DNA of 64,000 nucleotides from positions 3,786,540-3,850,539 of the forward strand of contig NZ_CP077725.1 of NCBI RefSeq assembly GCF_024730565.1, read 5' to 3'. Origin of the DNA: Clostridium sp. CM027. GTDB taxonomy: Bacteria > Bacillota > Clostridia > Clostridiales > Clostridiaceae. The notes under the pieces were generated by a model. That model was given only the letters and a program-made list of their open reading frames with translations, made no database searches and was not told where the DNA came from. The position numbers and the translations under genes are program-made. Shown here in pieces: positions 45,301-53,957 of the stretch; position 1 is the first letter of the stretch, and every line of letters starts with the position of its first letter.

Positions 45301-48300
45301 CAAAAAATAATTTAACAACAACCTATAATGTGTTATTTGCAGCATTAAATATAATGATTAAAAAATACACAGATCAAGATGATATTATAATTGGTTCACC
45401 TGTGTCAGGTAGAAATGATTCACAACTTAACAATATAATTGGATTGTTTGTAAATACCGTAGTTATGCGTAATGAGGTTGTAGGTGAAGATACAGTATTA
45501 GATTTAATTAATAAAATAAAAAATAATACTATAAGTGTATATGAAAACCAAGAATTTCCCTTTGATAAAATGGTAGAATTATTAGATTTACCTAGGGATT
45601 TAAGCAGAAATCCGATATTTGATGTAATGTTTTCAATGCAAAATTTTTCACAAGCTTCAATGGATATAAAAGAATTAACAATTTCACCATATGCTTTTGA
45701 AAATAAAGTTTCTAAAGTAGACATTACAGTAAATGCTATTGAGAAAAGCGATATTATAAATTTAGAAATTGAATTTTCTACAGCTTTATTTGAAAGAAAA
45801 ACAATAGAGAGAATGATGGGGAATTTATTCAACATATTAGATGAGATGGTGAAAAAACCCGAAACAACTATTGATAAACTAGATATGCTTACTAAAGAGG
45901 AATTAAAAGAATTAAAAGTGTTTGGAACTTGCATGACAAGTTATAATGAGACTTTAACAATAGACAGGCTAATAGAAACACAAGTAAATCTTACACCAAA
46001 TAAGGTAGCATTAATCATCAACGACGAAAAAATAAGTTACATAGAGTTAAATGAAAGAGCTAATTCTCTTGGAAATGAACTTTTATTAAGAGGTGTTGAT
46101 AAATCAGGGTTTATCGCCATAGTGGCAGAACGATCCATTGAGATGATCGTTGCGTTGTTAGCTATTATAAAAATTGGGGCAGCATATGTTCCAATAGATC
46201 CATACTATCCTAAAAAAAGAATAGAATTTATGATTAAGGATAGTGGAGCTACAAGTGTATTACATTATTGCAGTGATAAGAGTATTATTATTAATTTTGC
46301 TAATTCCATAGATCTTTCAAAAGAAAACAATTATTCCAAAAATTTCAATTCTCCAAATGTTAGTATTGATGAAAATAGTCCAATGTATATGATATATACA
46401 TCAGGTTCAACAGGCGTACCTAAAGGTGTAATATTGACACATAAGAACGTAAATAATTTTATTAATGGTATTACACGGATTATAGACATTAATGAAAATA
46501 ACAAAATATTGAGTGTTACAACTTTTGGTTTTGATATTTTTGTATTAGAAAGCTTTTTAATGTTGTCAAAAGGTGCCACTATTGTGTTAGCATCTGATGA
46601 ACAAATAAATAGTCCTCAATTACTATGTCAGCTTATTGATAAAAATGATGTTAATATTTTACAGGCGACTCCTCTAAGAATGAAATTAATTTTAAATGAA
46701 GAGAATTCAACAGCATTTAGAAAACTTAGAACTATTTTAATTGGCGGAGAGGCATTTCCTTTAGAACTGTTAAAAAAATTAAATAAATATGATAAATTAA
46801 GAATATACAATATGTACGGACCTACTGAAACAACTGTATGGTCAACAGTTAAAGAACTAACAAACCTGGATTATATTACAGTTGGAAAGCCAATAGCAAA
46901 CACAAATTGTTGCATAGTAGATACGAAGAATAAATTAGTACCTATTGGTTCAGTTGGAGAACTAATTATTGGCGGAGATGGAATTTCAAAGGGTTATCAC
47001 AATAGATCACAATTAAATAAAGATCGGTTTATACATATGGATTCTCATAGTTTCGGAATGATGTATAAAACAGGGGATACTGCAAGATGGCGTAATGATG
47101 GTGAAATTGAAGTTTTAGGTAGAAATGATAATATGTTTAAAATTAATGGCTATCGAATAGAACTAGGCGAGATACAGAGTTGCATTGCACAACATGGAGC
47201 TATAAAAGAAGTTGGTGTTGTAACTGATGATAAAGATTATATTCTGGCATATTATGTAGAAAACTTTAAAGTTTCCTCAAAAGAGATTAGAGATTACGTA
47301 TCAAATAAGTTACCAAATTATATGATTCCTAATAAATTTATCACATTAAATAGTTTACCACATACACCAAATGGAAAATTGGATTTGAAAGTTTTAAAAA
47401 GTATGAAAGTAGAGGGGGAAGAAATAAATAAGAAATCAATTTTACCACCTAATAATAAATTACAAAAATTATTGGTTGACTCATGGAAAAGAGTTTTAGA
47501 AGTAGATGAAGTAAGTGTTGACGATAATTTTTTTGAGCTTGGTGGTAATTCTATGAAGGTAATAATGTTTATTGCAGATATGAAAAAATTTAATATAGAT
47601 ATTATTATCAATAATGTATTTAGTCATAACACCATTTTAGATTTAGAATATTATTTAAATTCCTTAGTAAAGAAAAATCTAATTAGCAATGGTACGGAAG
47701 TAAAGAAAAAAATATTTGAGACATTAAATTTAAATATAAACATTGTAGAGACAATCATAGATAATGAACAGTACATAATTTATTGTGTTGATGATTATAG
47801 CGAGGACAATAAACAAAAACTTTTAGAAGCCTTAAATAAATATGTAGATAAGGAAATTTATCCTCATTATATTATTTCTAGCGATAAAGCATTAGCATTA
47901 GGTATTGATAGTTTTGAAGGGGAAAGGATAATAAATATTAATCTAAATGATTTTGAGTCGAATTTACATATGCTGAAAATTAATTGCGAGACTATAATAA
48001 ATGAAATTAATAATAAACATAAAGAGTTTGAAAAGGCTGTATTAATTGGTGAGGTAGAAAAAGAATATAGATTAGCACCAATTCAATATTTTTTCTTAGA
48101 TAGTGAAAGATACTCGGGCACACTGTTACATTTTGATGATGTATTAAATATCGATATATTTAATAAAGCAATACAGGCACTACTTATTAATCAAGGTATT
48201 TTTAGATCAACACTAGTAAAGAGAAATGATATATTGTTTTGGAGTCAACACGAATTAATAAATAATGTACAAGCTCCCTATATAGATATCAGTAATGTAA

Positions 48301-49364
48301 CAAAAGAAAGTAAAGTAAATCTCATGAGAAATATTGCAAGTGACTATTATTTTAAAAGTTATGAACAAATTTCTAGATGTGTGCATAATACAGCAAACAG
48401 TAACTATGAAAATAGTTTGTTATATAGAACTTTGCTTGTTAAATCAACTGAAAGAGACTTCTATTTATTTTTACCAGTAAATCATGCAATATTTGATGCG
48501 ATGAGTGGAGAAATTGTTAAGGGCAGTATTAATGAATTTTATAATAGAATTTTAGACGGTGAAGTAATTGGAATGGAAAATAGTAACCAATATCAGAATT
48601 TTATTGAACAGATAAGAAAAGGACCTGTAAATATAAGTGACGAAGAGTTAGTTAAAAAATTAGAAGTTGGTAAATATGTACAATACACTAATTTGCTAAA
48701 TGAAAAGATAAATAAATATAATCGTGATAAAAGTACTTATATAAAGTTTGAAATTGAAAAACAAGAGGGTGTAAGTGAGGATAATGCATGGGAGGTTGCA
48801 TTTGAAGTACTTAATATATTTATTCAAGATTATATGGGAGTGAAGAATCTTCCGATAATGTTTTATTATTATGGACGTAATTATGAGAATAAGGGGTATT
48901 TCGACACAGTTGGAGAATTTATTGATATGATACCAGTATTTATTGATGGAAAATTAGAGCTTTCTAATATGGTACAGGTAACTCAAGATGCAATAGCTCT
49001 TTCTGAAACCCATAATATTAATTTTTCAAATTTAGCAACTAATAAGTCACAACAAGTAAGGACACCTAAGATATGCCGATTTGTTACAGAAACAAATGAA
49101 AAATCATCTATAGTGTTTAATTTTCAAGGCAAGCTTGAAGAAAAAGAAATGAAATTATTTGAAGACGTATTATATGAAAGATTAATGCATGAGCTAAATA
49201 TGGAGGAATCAGTAAATATACACTTTATGACTAGATATTCAAATAATAAAATACAAGTGGATATAAATATTCCATTTGATACGCAAGATAATACAATAAT
49301 TGAGTTTTTTAAAAGCAATATAGAAAATATTAAAGAGTGCAAGGAGATTAAATATGGTAAATAA
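42372..49364 (+). CDS. Hybrid PKS-NRPS: KS-T-C-A(Gly)-T-C* (2330 aa)
   Basis: Takes the peptide from the giant NRPS, extends it by one C2 unit, adds an amino acid and presumably releases the product. The KS (about residues 38-455) has its full triad: C211 in DTACSSA, H344 in EAHGTGT, H384 in NIGHLDHASG. A flanking linker of trans-AT type ends LPPYPF, with no AT, KR, DH or ER. A carrier with S690 in GGDSI follows, then C with HHIICDG (H876), an A domain whose extrapolated code D-I-L-Q-L-G-M-V-W-K is close to glycine's DILQLGLIWK, a carrier with S1727, a 110-aa unassigned linker, and a condensation-like terminal domain with N2037-H-A-I-F-D2042-A. No thioesterase or reductase. ATG 42372 follows AAAAGGAGA. 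Confidence 0.95.
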   Translation: MKEEIKYLIQCASKNILDKRMVAKIISIMSSALSEKNEQFAIVGISANMPRAEDKNKFWDVIANSTDCIVDFPKDRMDFAKKYLNYIGFDDDVIFAKGGYLEGIENFDYSFFGITPAEAKLMDPNQRLFLQEAFNCLEDAGYGNKVLSGKNVGVFVGYDNSTVNEYRQIISDVSPEALTLALAGNIVPAIASRISHILDFHGPAMVIDTACSSALLAVHMACMCIQSNQCQSAVVGSVKLSMLPIVIGEKLGVEAGDWKTKAFDDSADGTGVGEGVGAIFIKPLKKAIKDGDDIYAVIKGGVSNHDGNSIGLTAPNPLAQEKAILGAWENAGVKGDTISYIEAHGTGTKIGDPIEIQGLTKSFLKYTDKKQFCAIGSVKTNIGHLDHASGIASIIKVALALKKRKLPPTCNFKSPNRIINFINSPFYVNTKLREWECGETPLRCGINSFGLSGTNVHLVLEEAPKKQNYNNSGISVLVLSAKSEFSLKKYLGSMRIFLEETQENFNDICYTTNCCRGHYTYRVAIVADSCMDAAKKINYLEMEKDLVTQGEQIYYGIEDQTKYKKELIDEDILQTTDDIKKNMLSDLAKKYCTGIEINWDKLYEKPSRVHLPPYPFDMKKCVIEIPYVDKDISKVRKEIYEKSEKNILVIGNCSGVSEEVVSIVANTWGNVLGIDEVNVNDNLFKLGGDSIFAMKVFNILKNLIGEKVEIKDIMGSGDFITLAKTMESKFDNKNIGVISHNKINEHSSINEYKLTPQQERLFLINLMDSDSKAYNMPTVMIIEGKIDINKLENSFKKLIASQESLRTSFNENNGQVFAKIHNNVDFSLEIIECNNGDYDSAIEEFIKPFDFNKAPLLRNGIIKVFENKHLLLFDIHHIICDGMSITILIEELMKFYIGDNERATKLKYSDYAIALNKKNETGDYKKQEEFWKKQLSGKITRLNMPNTKIRPQVQQFEGLRISKDLSKELTESIKDLAKNNLTTTYNVLFAALNIMIKKYTDQDDIIIGSPVSGRNDSQLNNIIGLFVNTVVMRNEVVGEDTVLDLINKIKNNTISVYENQEFPFDKMVELLDLPRDLSRNPIFDVMFSMQNFSQASMDIKELTISPYAFENKVSKVDITVNAIEKSDIINLEIEFSTALFERKTIERMMGNLFNILDEMVKKPETTIDKLDMLTKEELKELKVFGTCMTSYNETLTIDRLIETQVNLTPNKVALIINDEKISYIELNERANSLGNELLLRGVDKSGFIAIVAERSIEMIVALLAIIKIGAAYVPIDPYYPKKRIEFMIKDSGATSVLHYCSDKSIIINFANSIDLSKENNYSKNFNSPNVSIDENSPMYMIYTSGSTGVPKGVILTHKNVNNFINGITRIIDINENNKILSVTTFGFDIFVLESFLMLSKGATIVLASDEQINSPQLLCQLIDKNDVNILQATPLRMKLILNEENSTAFRKLRTILIGGEAFPLELLKKLNKYDKLRIYNMYGPTETTVWSTVKELTNLDYITVGKPIANTNCCIVDTKNKLVPIGSVGELIIGGDGISKGYHNRSQLNKDRFIHMDSHSFGMMYKTGDTARWRNDGEIEVLGRNDNMFKINGYRIELGEIQSCIAQHGAIKEVGVVTDDKDYILAYYVENFKVSSKEIRDYVSNKLPNYMIPNKFITLNSLPHTPNGKLDLKVLKSMKVEGEEINKKSILPPNNKLQKLLVDSWKRVLEVDEVSVDDNFFELGGNSMKVIMFIADMKKFNIDIIINNVFSHNTILDLEYYLNSLVKKNLISNGTEVKKKIFETLNLNINIVETIIDNEQYIIYCVDDYSEDNKQKLLEALNKYVDKEIYPHYIISSDKALALGIDSFEGERIININLNDFESNLHMLKINCETIINEINNKHKEFEKAVLIGEVEKEYRLAPIQYFFLDSERYSGTLLHFDDVLNIDIFNKAIQALLINQGIFRSTLVKRNDILFWSQHELINNVQAPYIDISNVTKESKVNLMRNIASDYYFKSYEQISRCVHNTANSNYENSLLYRTLLVKSTERDFYLFLPVNHAIFDAMSGEIVKGSINEFYNRILDGEVIGMENSNQYQNFIEQIRKGPVNISDEELVKKLEVGKYVQYTNLLNEKINKYNRDKSTYIKFEIEKQEGVSEDNAWEVAFEVLNIFIQDYMGVKNLPIMFYYYGRNYENKGYFDTVGEFIDMIPVFIDGKLELSNMVQVTQDAIALSETHNINFSNLATNKSQQVRTPKICRFVTETNEKSSIVFNFQGKLEEKEMKLFEDVLYERLMHELNMEESVNIHFMTRYSNNKIQVDINIPFDTQDNTIIEFFKSNIENIKECKEIKYGK
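42480..44590 (+). other. AT-less ketosynthase plus carrier
   Basis: One elongation module with a complete Cys-His-His KS and a carrier but no acyltransferase. The free-standing AT at 53950-55179 would load malonyl units. No reducing domain is present, so the beta-keto group should survive. Confidence 0.85.
48040..49361 (+). other. Terminal condensation-like domain, motif NHAIFDA
   Basis: About 430 residues starting YRLAPIQYFFLDSERYSG. It has the condensation fold pattern, with the core motif HHxxxDG changed to N-H-A-I-F-D-A: the second, catalytic His and the Asp remain. It is the last domain of the line and takes the place of a thioesterase. Confidence 0.7.
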
Positions 49365-50697
49365 AACTGTTTCAAATGAAATTTATATTAAAAAATTTCC
49401 GAAAAAAAACATACCTATTTTGTTTTTAAGTAGATTTATTAGTGATTTGGGATCAGCCGTATTTAAATTTGCATTAAGTCTTTATATTTTAGACGCTACA
49501 GGATCACCAGCAATATATTCACTTATTTTGACACTGAGTATGATGCCAGGGATATTAATTAGTATAATTGCTGGAACAATTATAGATAAATATGACAAGA
49601 AAAAGATAATACTTTGGGCAGATATTATTAGCAGTATTTTAGTTTTGAGTATGTTTATATCATTAGAAATGATAGGAAATAATATTTTCATTCTAGGAAT
49701 ATGCGTTGTTAGTGTAAGTGTAGTTCAATCATTTTTGAATTTGGGTATTAATTCCTGTCTAGCGAACATTGTAGAAGAGGACGAGCTTCCAAAAGCAAAT
49801 TCATTTTTTCAAGGTATGGGTGCTATTATAACAATTCTAGGCCCAGTAATTAGTGCACTGCTTTATAAGGTAATAGGAATTAAACTAATAATGTGTATAG
49901 ATGGAGTTTCTTATATTATAGGAGCTATTCTTACATTTTCATTAGTATTTACAAGCAATAGAAATTATAACGAACATGAGACTGATAAATTTATCGATAA
50001 TTTAAAATTTGTATTCAAATATGTTAAAGAAACAACTGGTATAAAGTTTTTTATGATTATATTAGCAATATTAACATTCGTGTATTCTCCACTTACAATG
50101 GTCGCAATTCAATATATTATGAGAATTGAGATAGTATCATCAGAATATCAGTTATCGTTTATACTTGCAGCATTAGGTATAGGAGTAATTGCAGGTGCAA
50201 TTTCAGTAGGTATAATAAAAAATACTAACTCAGTCCTAAGAAAATTACCAATTTTATTTTTGCTTTTAGGTATTAGTGTAATTGCGTGGGTTATACCAGT
50301 TAGAATAGAGTATGCAATTAAGAATCAACAAACTATTTTAAACGTACCAAATTTTATTCAAGGTATTTTAAGTGGATGGAATACTTGGAACACTACTATA
50401 ATTTTTTCTGTAATAATGTTTTTTATGGGTGTACTATACACAATGATAATTGTTCCAACCTATACTTATCTTCAATTAAATGTTCCGGAGAATATGAGAG
50501 GCAGGATTTTTGGAATAGCGACAACAGCATTGAGTATTTCTGGTCCACTAGGGGTTGTTATTTATGGACAACTTCTACAAAACTTTAATTCAATAATAGT
50601 AATCGTAGTGTCAGCAGTATCAATTTTAATGGCAATCTTAATATCGGTATTTAGTAAAGATTTCAATAGTTTTAGAAAGTCAGTAAATATTCAATAA
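49354..50697 (+). CDS. MFS exporter of the biosynthetic cluster
   Basis: 447-aa major facilitator with about twelve hydrophobic segments, of the MFS_3/enterobactin-exporter-like type. The N-terminal SRFISDLGSAVFKFALSLYILDATGSP and SMMPGILISIIAGTIIDKYDKKKIILWADI are typical of macrolide- or siderophore-type effluxers. The start codon overlaps the end of the hybrid synthetase gene by 11 nt, with AAGGAGAT upstream, so translation is coupled and it very probably exports the product. It is followed 24 nt later by an ABC permease, giving the cluster two transport systems. Confidence 0.9.
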   Translation: MVNKTVSNEIYIKKFPKKNIPILFLSRFISDLGSAVFKFALSLYILDATGSPAIYSLILTLSMMPGILISIIAGTIIDKYDKKKIILWADIISSILVLSMFISLEMIGNNIFILGICVVSVSVVQSFLNLGINSCLANIVEEDELPKANSFFQGMGAIITILGPVISALLYKVIGIKLIMCIDGVSYIIGAILTFSLVFTSNRNYNEHETDKFIDNLKFVFKYVKETTGIKFFMIILAILTFVYSPLTMVAIQYIMRIEIVSSEYQLSFILAALGIGVIAGAISVGIIKNTNSVLRKLPILFLLLGISVIAWVIPVRIEYAIKNQQTILNVPNFIQGILSGWNTWNTTIIFSVIMFFMGVLYTMIIVPTYTYLQLNVPENMRGRIFGIATTALSISGPLGVVIYGQLLQNFNSIIVIVVSAVSILMAILISVFSKDFNSFRKSVNIQ

Positions 50698-50721
50698 ATG
50701 GTGAATAATTAGGAGGGGAAA

Positions 50722-53226
50722 ATGAAACTTATATTAAAATATTTTTTATACAACATATGGAATAAAAAGTTAAGATCTTTTATCATTATCTTTTCTATAA
50801 TGATTACAACATTGTTGGTAATGGCTAATTTAGGTATAAATAATTATTTCATGGCCACATATGATACAAATGTTAAGTATTTATTAGGAAATATAGATAT
50901 TGTTATAAGTGCATCAAAAAATAGTGATGAATTAATTAAGCAAGGTAGTATAAAACTTAATAGCAGCGATGTTAAAAATAGTTCAGAAATATTTGGTGGA
51001 CTCGGAAAAATTAAAAATAAAGCTGGGAAAAATATAAAGATAAATATTATTGGTGCAGATACAAATGAACTTAAGAAATTAAAAGTTATTGATAATGAGG
51101 AAAATGATAATAATAACGGAATTGTAATATCTAAAAAGGCATTAAACTATTTAGGGGTCAATATAGGATCAGAACTTGAATTGGATGTGCTGGGACAAAA
51201 ATATAGGAATACTGTAGTAAACGTAGCTGATAACAGTGGAGTGCTTGCTAAGGATGATGAAAATAACATTACTATGGTATTACCTAAAAAAATTGTAGAA
51301 CAATTTTATCATTCGGAAAATAAAATAACCAACATATATGTAGCTGTAAAGGATGGTAAAGATATAAATAATGTTATGAAAAATATAGAGAATGATAACA
51401 GCGGTATAGATGCACAGGCTACACATTCAATTGAGGATTATAAAACTCAAACTGACTCTATATCATTAGCTTTATTATTTGTATTGGTAATTACAATATT
51501 TATAAGTGTATATTTAATTTCATTTCTATTTAAGGTAATGGGAGCAGAACGAATAAGCGTAATTGGGACTTTTCAAAGTGTAGGAGCAACTAAAGGTGAG
51601 ATAAGCCTATTGTTTATTGGTGAAAGTTTAATTTATGGAATTTTAGGATTTATATTAGGGATAGGGGTAAGTAATTTTACACTATCAAATATATATTCTA
51701 TGCTAAATCAATTTCAGACAAGTAATACAAATGCTATTCCTATAATGGAACCAGTTAATATACTAATAGCTTTTGCTGTTGCTGTAGGGATATCTTTGAT
51801 TAGTAGTTTAACTATAACTTTCAATATTAATAAAATTCAAGTGAAAAATCAAATAATAAATACATTAAAGCTAACAAAAGATGTAAGCATTGCTCATGTA
51901 GCTTTTGGAATAATAAGTTTTGGCGTAAGTGCAGGATTGTATTTTTACAACAAAAACTACAATAGTATTATAGGTGCAATAAGCTTTTTATTTTTAATAA
52001 TAGGGGGAATTTTAATTTCCTCAATTGTAGTTAATATTTTCACATTGCTTGTATCAAAGACATTAGGTAAGTTTAGTGGCACACTGAATTTGGCAATGAA
52101 GAATTTGGAAACGGATAAATTTTTACAAGGAAATATAACACTAATAACTGTTATGATAACGATGATATTAACTATATCCATAGTAATTACGAGTGTTCAA
52201 TCGTCAATGGTGTCAATGCTTAATCAGAATGATTTTGACGTATCTATTACTAGCATTAGTTCAGATATTAAAACTTACGACAGGATCAGTAAAATAGATG
52301 GTGTTAATAAAATGTATTATGAATATTTAGCATTTCCTAAAGCTGAAGCAGCTGAAGCAGGTACACAAACTCTCGGAAATTTAAGTTTAATTGGAATGTC
52401 AAAAGATCAACAATTTAGTGATTTTCATAAGAATGGAGTAAAGTATGATAAGAAGTTGGCTGAAAAATTACAAGATGGCGATTATATAATGGTTGATTCT
52501 TTCTTTGCAGATAAAAACAATTTAAAAATTAGAGATAAATTATTGGTTACTTATGATTCTGAAAAACTAACAAAACGAAAAAGTAAATATGAGATCATAG
52601 GTTTTCTAGACTCTTCTGGGTTTGCAACAACAAGGGATGCAGCAATTATAAGCCTTGATAATATGAAGAGAAGCGTAACTAAAATACCATATCAAATACT
52701 TGTGAAATTATCAGATGATAAGAAGAAAAAGGCAACAAGTGATATTACTGATGAACTTATAGACACTCCTGCTGTTGTTAAAACAATTAATCAAAGTATA
52801 AATGATAGTATGCAAGGAGTAGATGGATTGATTTCGGTTTTAAGCGTATTAATGGCCCTAGTTTTTGTTTTAGTTGGATTCGGAGTTGTTAATAATTTGT
52901 TTATTAGTTTCTTGCAGAGAAAACGTCAAATTGCAGTTTTAAGTTCTGTTGCAATGAGTAATCTTCAAATTACTTGTATGTTTTTTTTAGAAACTATAGC
53001 ATTGTTTATAATTTCTTTAGGTTCTAGTTGCATATTAAGTTATACAATTTGCATTATGCTTCCTAAAATGCTTTGGGGAACAGGGCTTGCATTTAAATTT
53101 TTGTATTCATGGAAAGTATTTGGTATTGTAGCAATTGTATTATTTATACTAATGATTTTGGGTACTATAATAACTTCACTAGGATTAATACGTATGAAAA
53201 TTATTGATGAATTGAAATATGAATAG
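50722..53226 (+). CDS. FtsX-type ABC permease of the biosynthetic cluster
   Basis: 834-aa membrane protein of the FtsX/MacB-like (ABC3) superfamily with two FtsX units. N-terminal helix (about 20-40), extracytoplasmic domain (about 45-240), three helices (about 250-380), a pair of helices in the middle (about 395-450), a second helix-plus-extracytoplasmic-domain unit (about 475-700), and three C-terminal helices with the family segment SVAMSNLQITCMFFLETIAL. It works with the ATPase encoded 26 nt downstream. Such systems give self-protection or move lipopeptides; lantibiotic-type Bce transporters are more distant cousins. AGGAGGGG precedes the ATG. Confidence 0.9.
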   Translation: MKLILKYFLYNIWNKKLRSFIIIFSIMITTLLVMANLGINNYFMATYDTNVKYLLGNIDIVISASKNSDELIKQGSIKLNSSDVKNSSEIFGGLGKIKNKAGKNIKINIIGADTNELKKLKVIDNEENDNNNGIVISKKALNYLGVNIGSELELDVLGQKYRNTVVNVADNSGVLAKDDENNITMVLPKKIVEQFYHSENKITNIYVAVKDGKDINNVMKNIENDNSGIDAQATHSIEDYKTQTDSISLALLFVLVITIFISVYLISFLFKVMGAERISVIGTFQSVGATKGEISLLFIGESLIYGILGFILGIGVSNFTLSNIYSMLNQFQTSNTNAIPIMEPVNILIAFAVAVGISLISSLTITFNINKIQVKNQIINTLKLTKDVSIAHVAFGIISFGVSAGLYFYNKNYNSIIGAISFLFLIIGGILISSIVVNIFTLLVSKTLGKFSGTLNLAMKNLETDKFLQGNITLITVMITMILTISIVITSVQSSMVSMLNQNDFDVSITSISSDIKTYDRISKIDGVNKMYYEYLAFPKAEAAEAGTQTLGNLSLIGMSKDQQFSDFHKNGVKYDKKLAEKLQDGDYIMVDSFFADKNNLKIRDKLLVTYDSEKLTKRKSKYEIIGFLDSSGFATTRDAAIISLDNMKRSVTKIPYQILVKLSDDKKKKATSDITDELIDTPAVVKTINQSINDSMQGVDGLISVLSVLMALVFVLVGFGVVNNLFISFLQRKRQIAVLSSVAMSNLQITCMFFLETIALFIISLGSSCILSYTICIMLPKMLWGTGLAFKFLYSWKVFGIVAIVLFILMILGTIITSLGLIRMKIIDELKYE

Positions 53227-53252
53227 AATAATATATGTAGGAGATGGAGTGA

Positions 53253-53957
53253 ATGAAAGACATAATATTAAAAACTGAAAATTTATTTAAAACAGTTACT
53301 ATAGGAAAAGAAAATACCAATATATTAAATGATGTGAATTTAGAAGTTGAAAAAGGAGAATTCATTTCAATTATGGGCCCATCAGGGTGTGGGAAGAGTA
53401 CATTACTATATTTATTAGGAGGATTAGATAAACCTTCCGAAGGGAACGTTATATTAAATAATCAAGATATTAATAAATTATCTAATTCTAAAAAGAGTAG
53501 ATTACGTTGCTCAGAACTAGGTTTTGTATTTCAATTTTATAATCTTGTCCCAGGATTAACTGTAGAGGAAAATATATTACTTCCAGTAGTAATGGCAAGA
53601 GAAAAGAGAGCGGATGTGAAGGAAAAGTTAGAGGAATTACTTAAAATAGTTAACTTGACAGATAAAAAAAAGCTTCGTCCTCATCAGCTTTCAGGAGGAC
53701 AGCAACAAAGAACAGCAATTGCACGTGCACTTATAACAAATCCTAGTGTACTTCTAGCAGACGAACCAATTGGAAATTTAGATAGTGTATCTGGAAACGA
53801 AGTAATGAAACTTTTTAAAAGGATAAATGATGAACAAAAAGTTACGATAATTCAAGTTACTCACTCAAATGAATCTGCAGAATATGGAAATAGAATAATT
53901 AGAATGCGTGATGGACGGATTATTAACCATAGAGATGGAGTTGTAACGAATGAATAA
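53253..53957 (+). CDS. ABC ATPase of the FtsX/MacB type
   Basis: 234-aa ATPase partner of the FtsX-type permease. Walker [11 protein letters not shown]-loop [17 protein letters not shown], signature [15 protein letters not shown], Walker [13 protein letters not shown] and the switch histidine VTHSNES are complete, in the form typical of LolD/MacB/BceA proteins. The last codons overlap the first 8 nt of the acyltransferase gene, so the exporter and biosynthetic genes are translationally linked. Confidence 0.95.
   Translation: MKDIILKTENLFKTVTIGKENTNILNDVNLEVEKGEFISIMGPSGCGKSTLLYLLGGLDKPSEGNVILNNQDINKLSNSKKSRLRCSELGFVFQFYNLVPGLTVEENILLPVVMAREKRADVKEKLEELLKIVNLTDKKKLRPHQLSGGQQQRTAIARALITNPSVLLADEPIGNLDSVSGNEVMKLFKRINDEQKVTIIQVTHSNESAEYGNRIIRMRDGRIINHRDGVVTNE

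Noticed and set aside
27725..49375. Many long minus-strand frames within the synthetase genes
   Set aside because: They come from AT-rich codon bias in the opposite strand, repeat in register at homologous A domains, and have no starts with ribosome binding sites.
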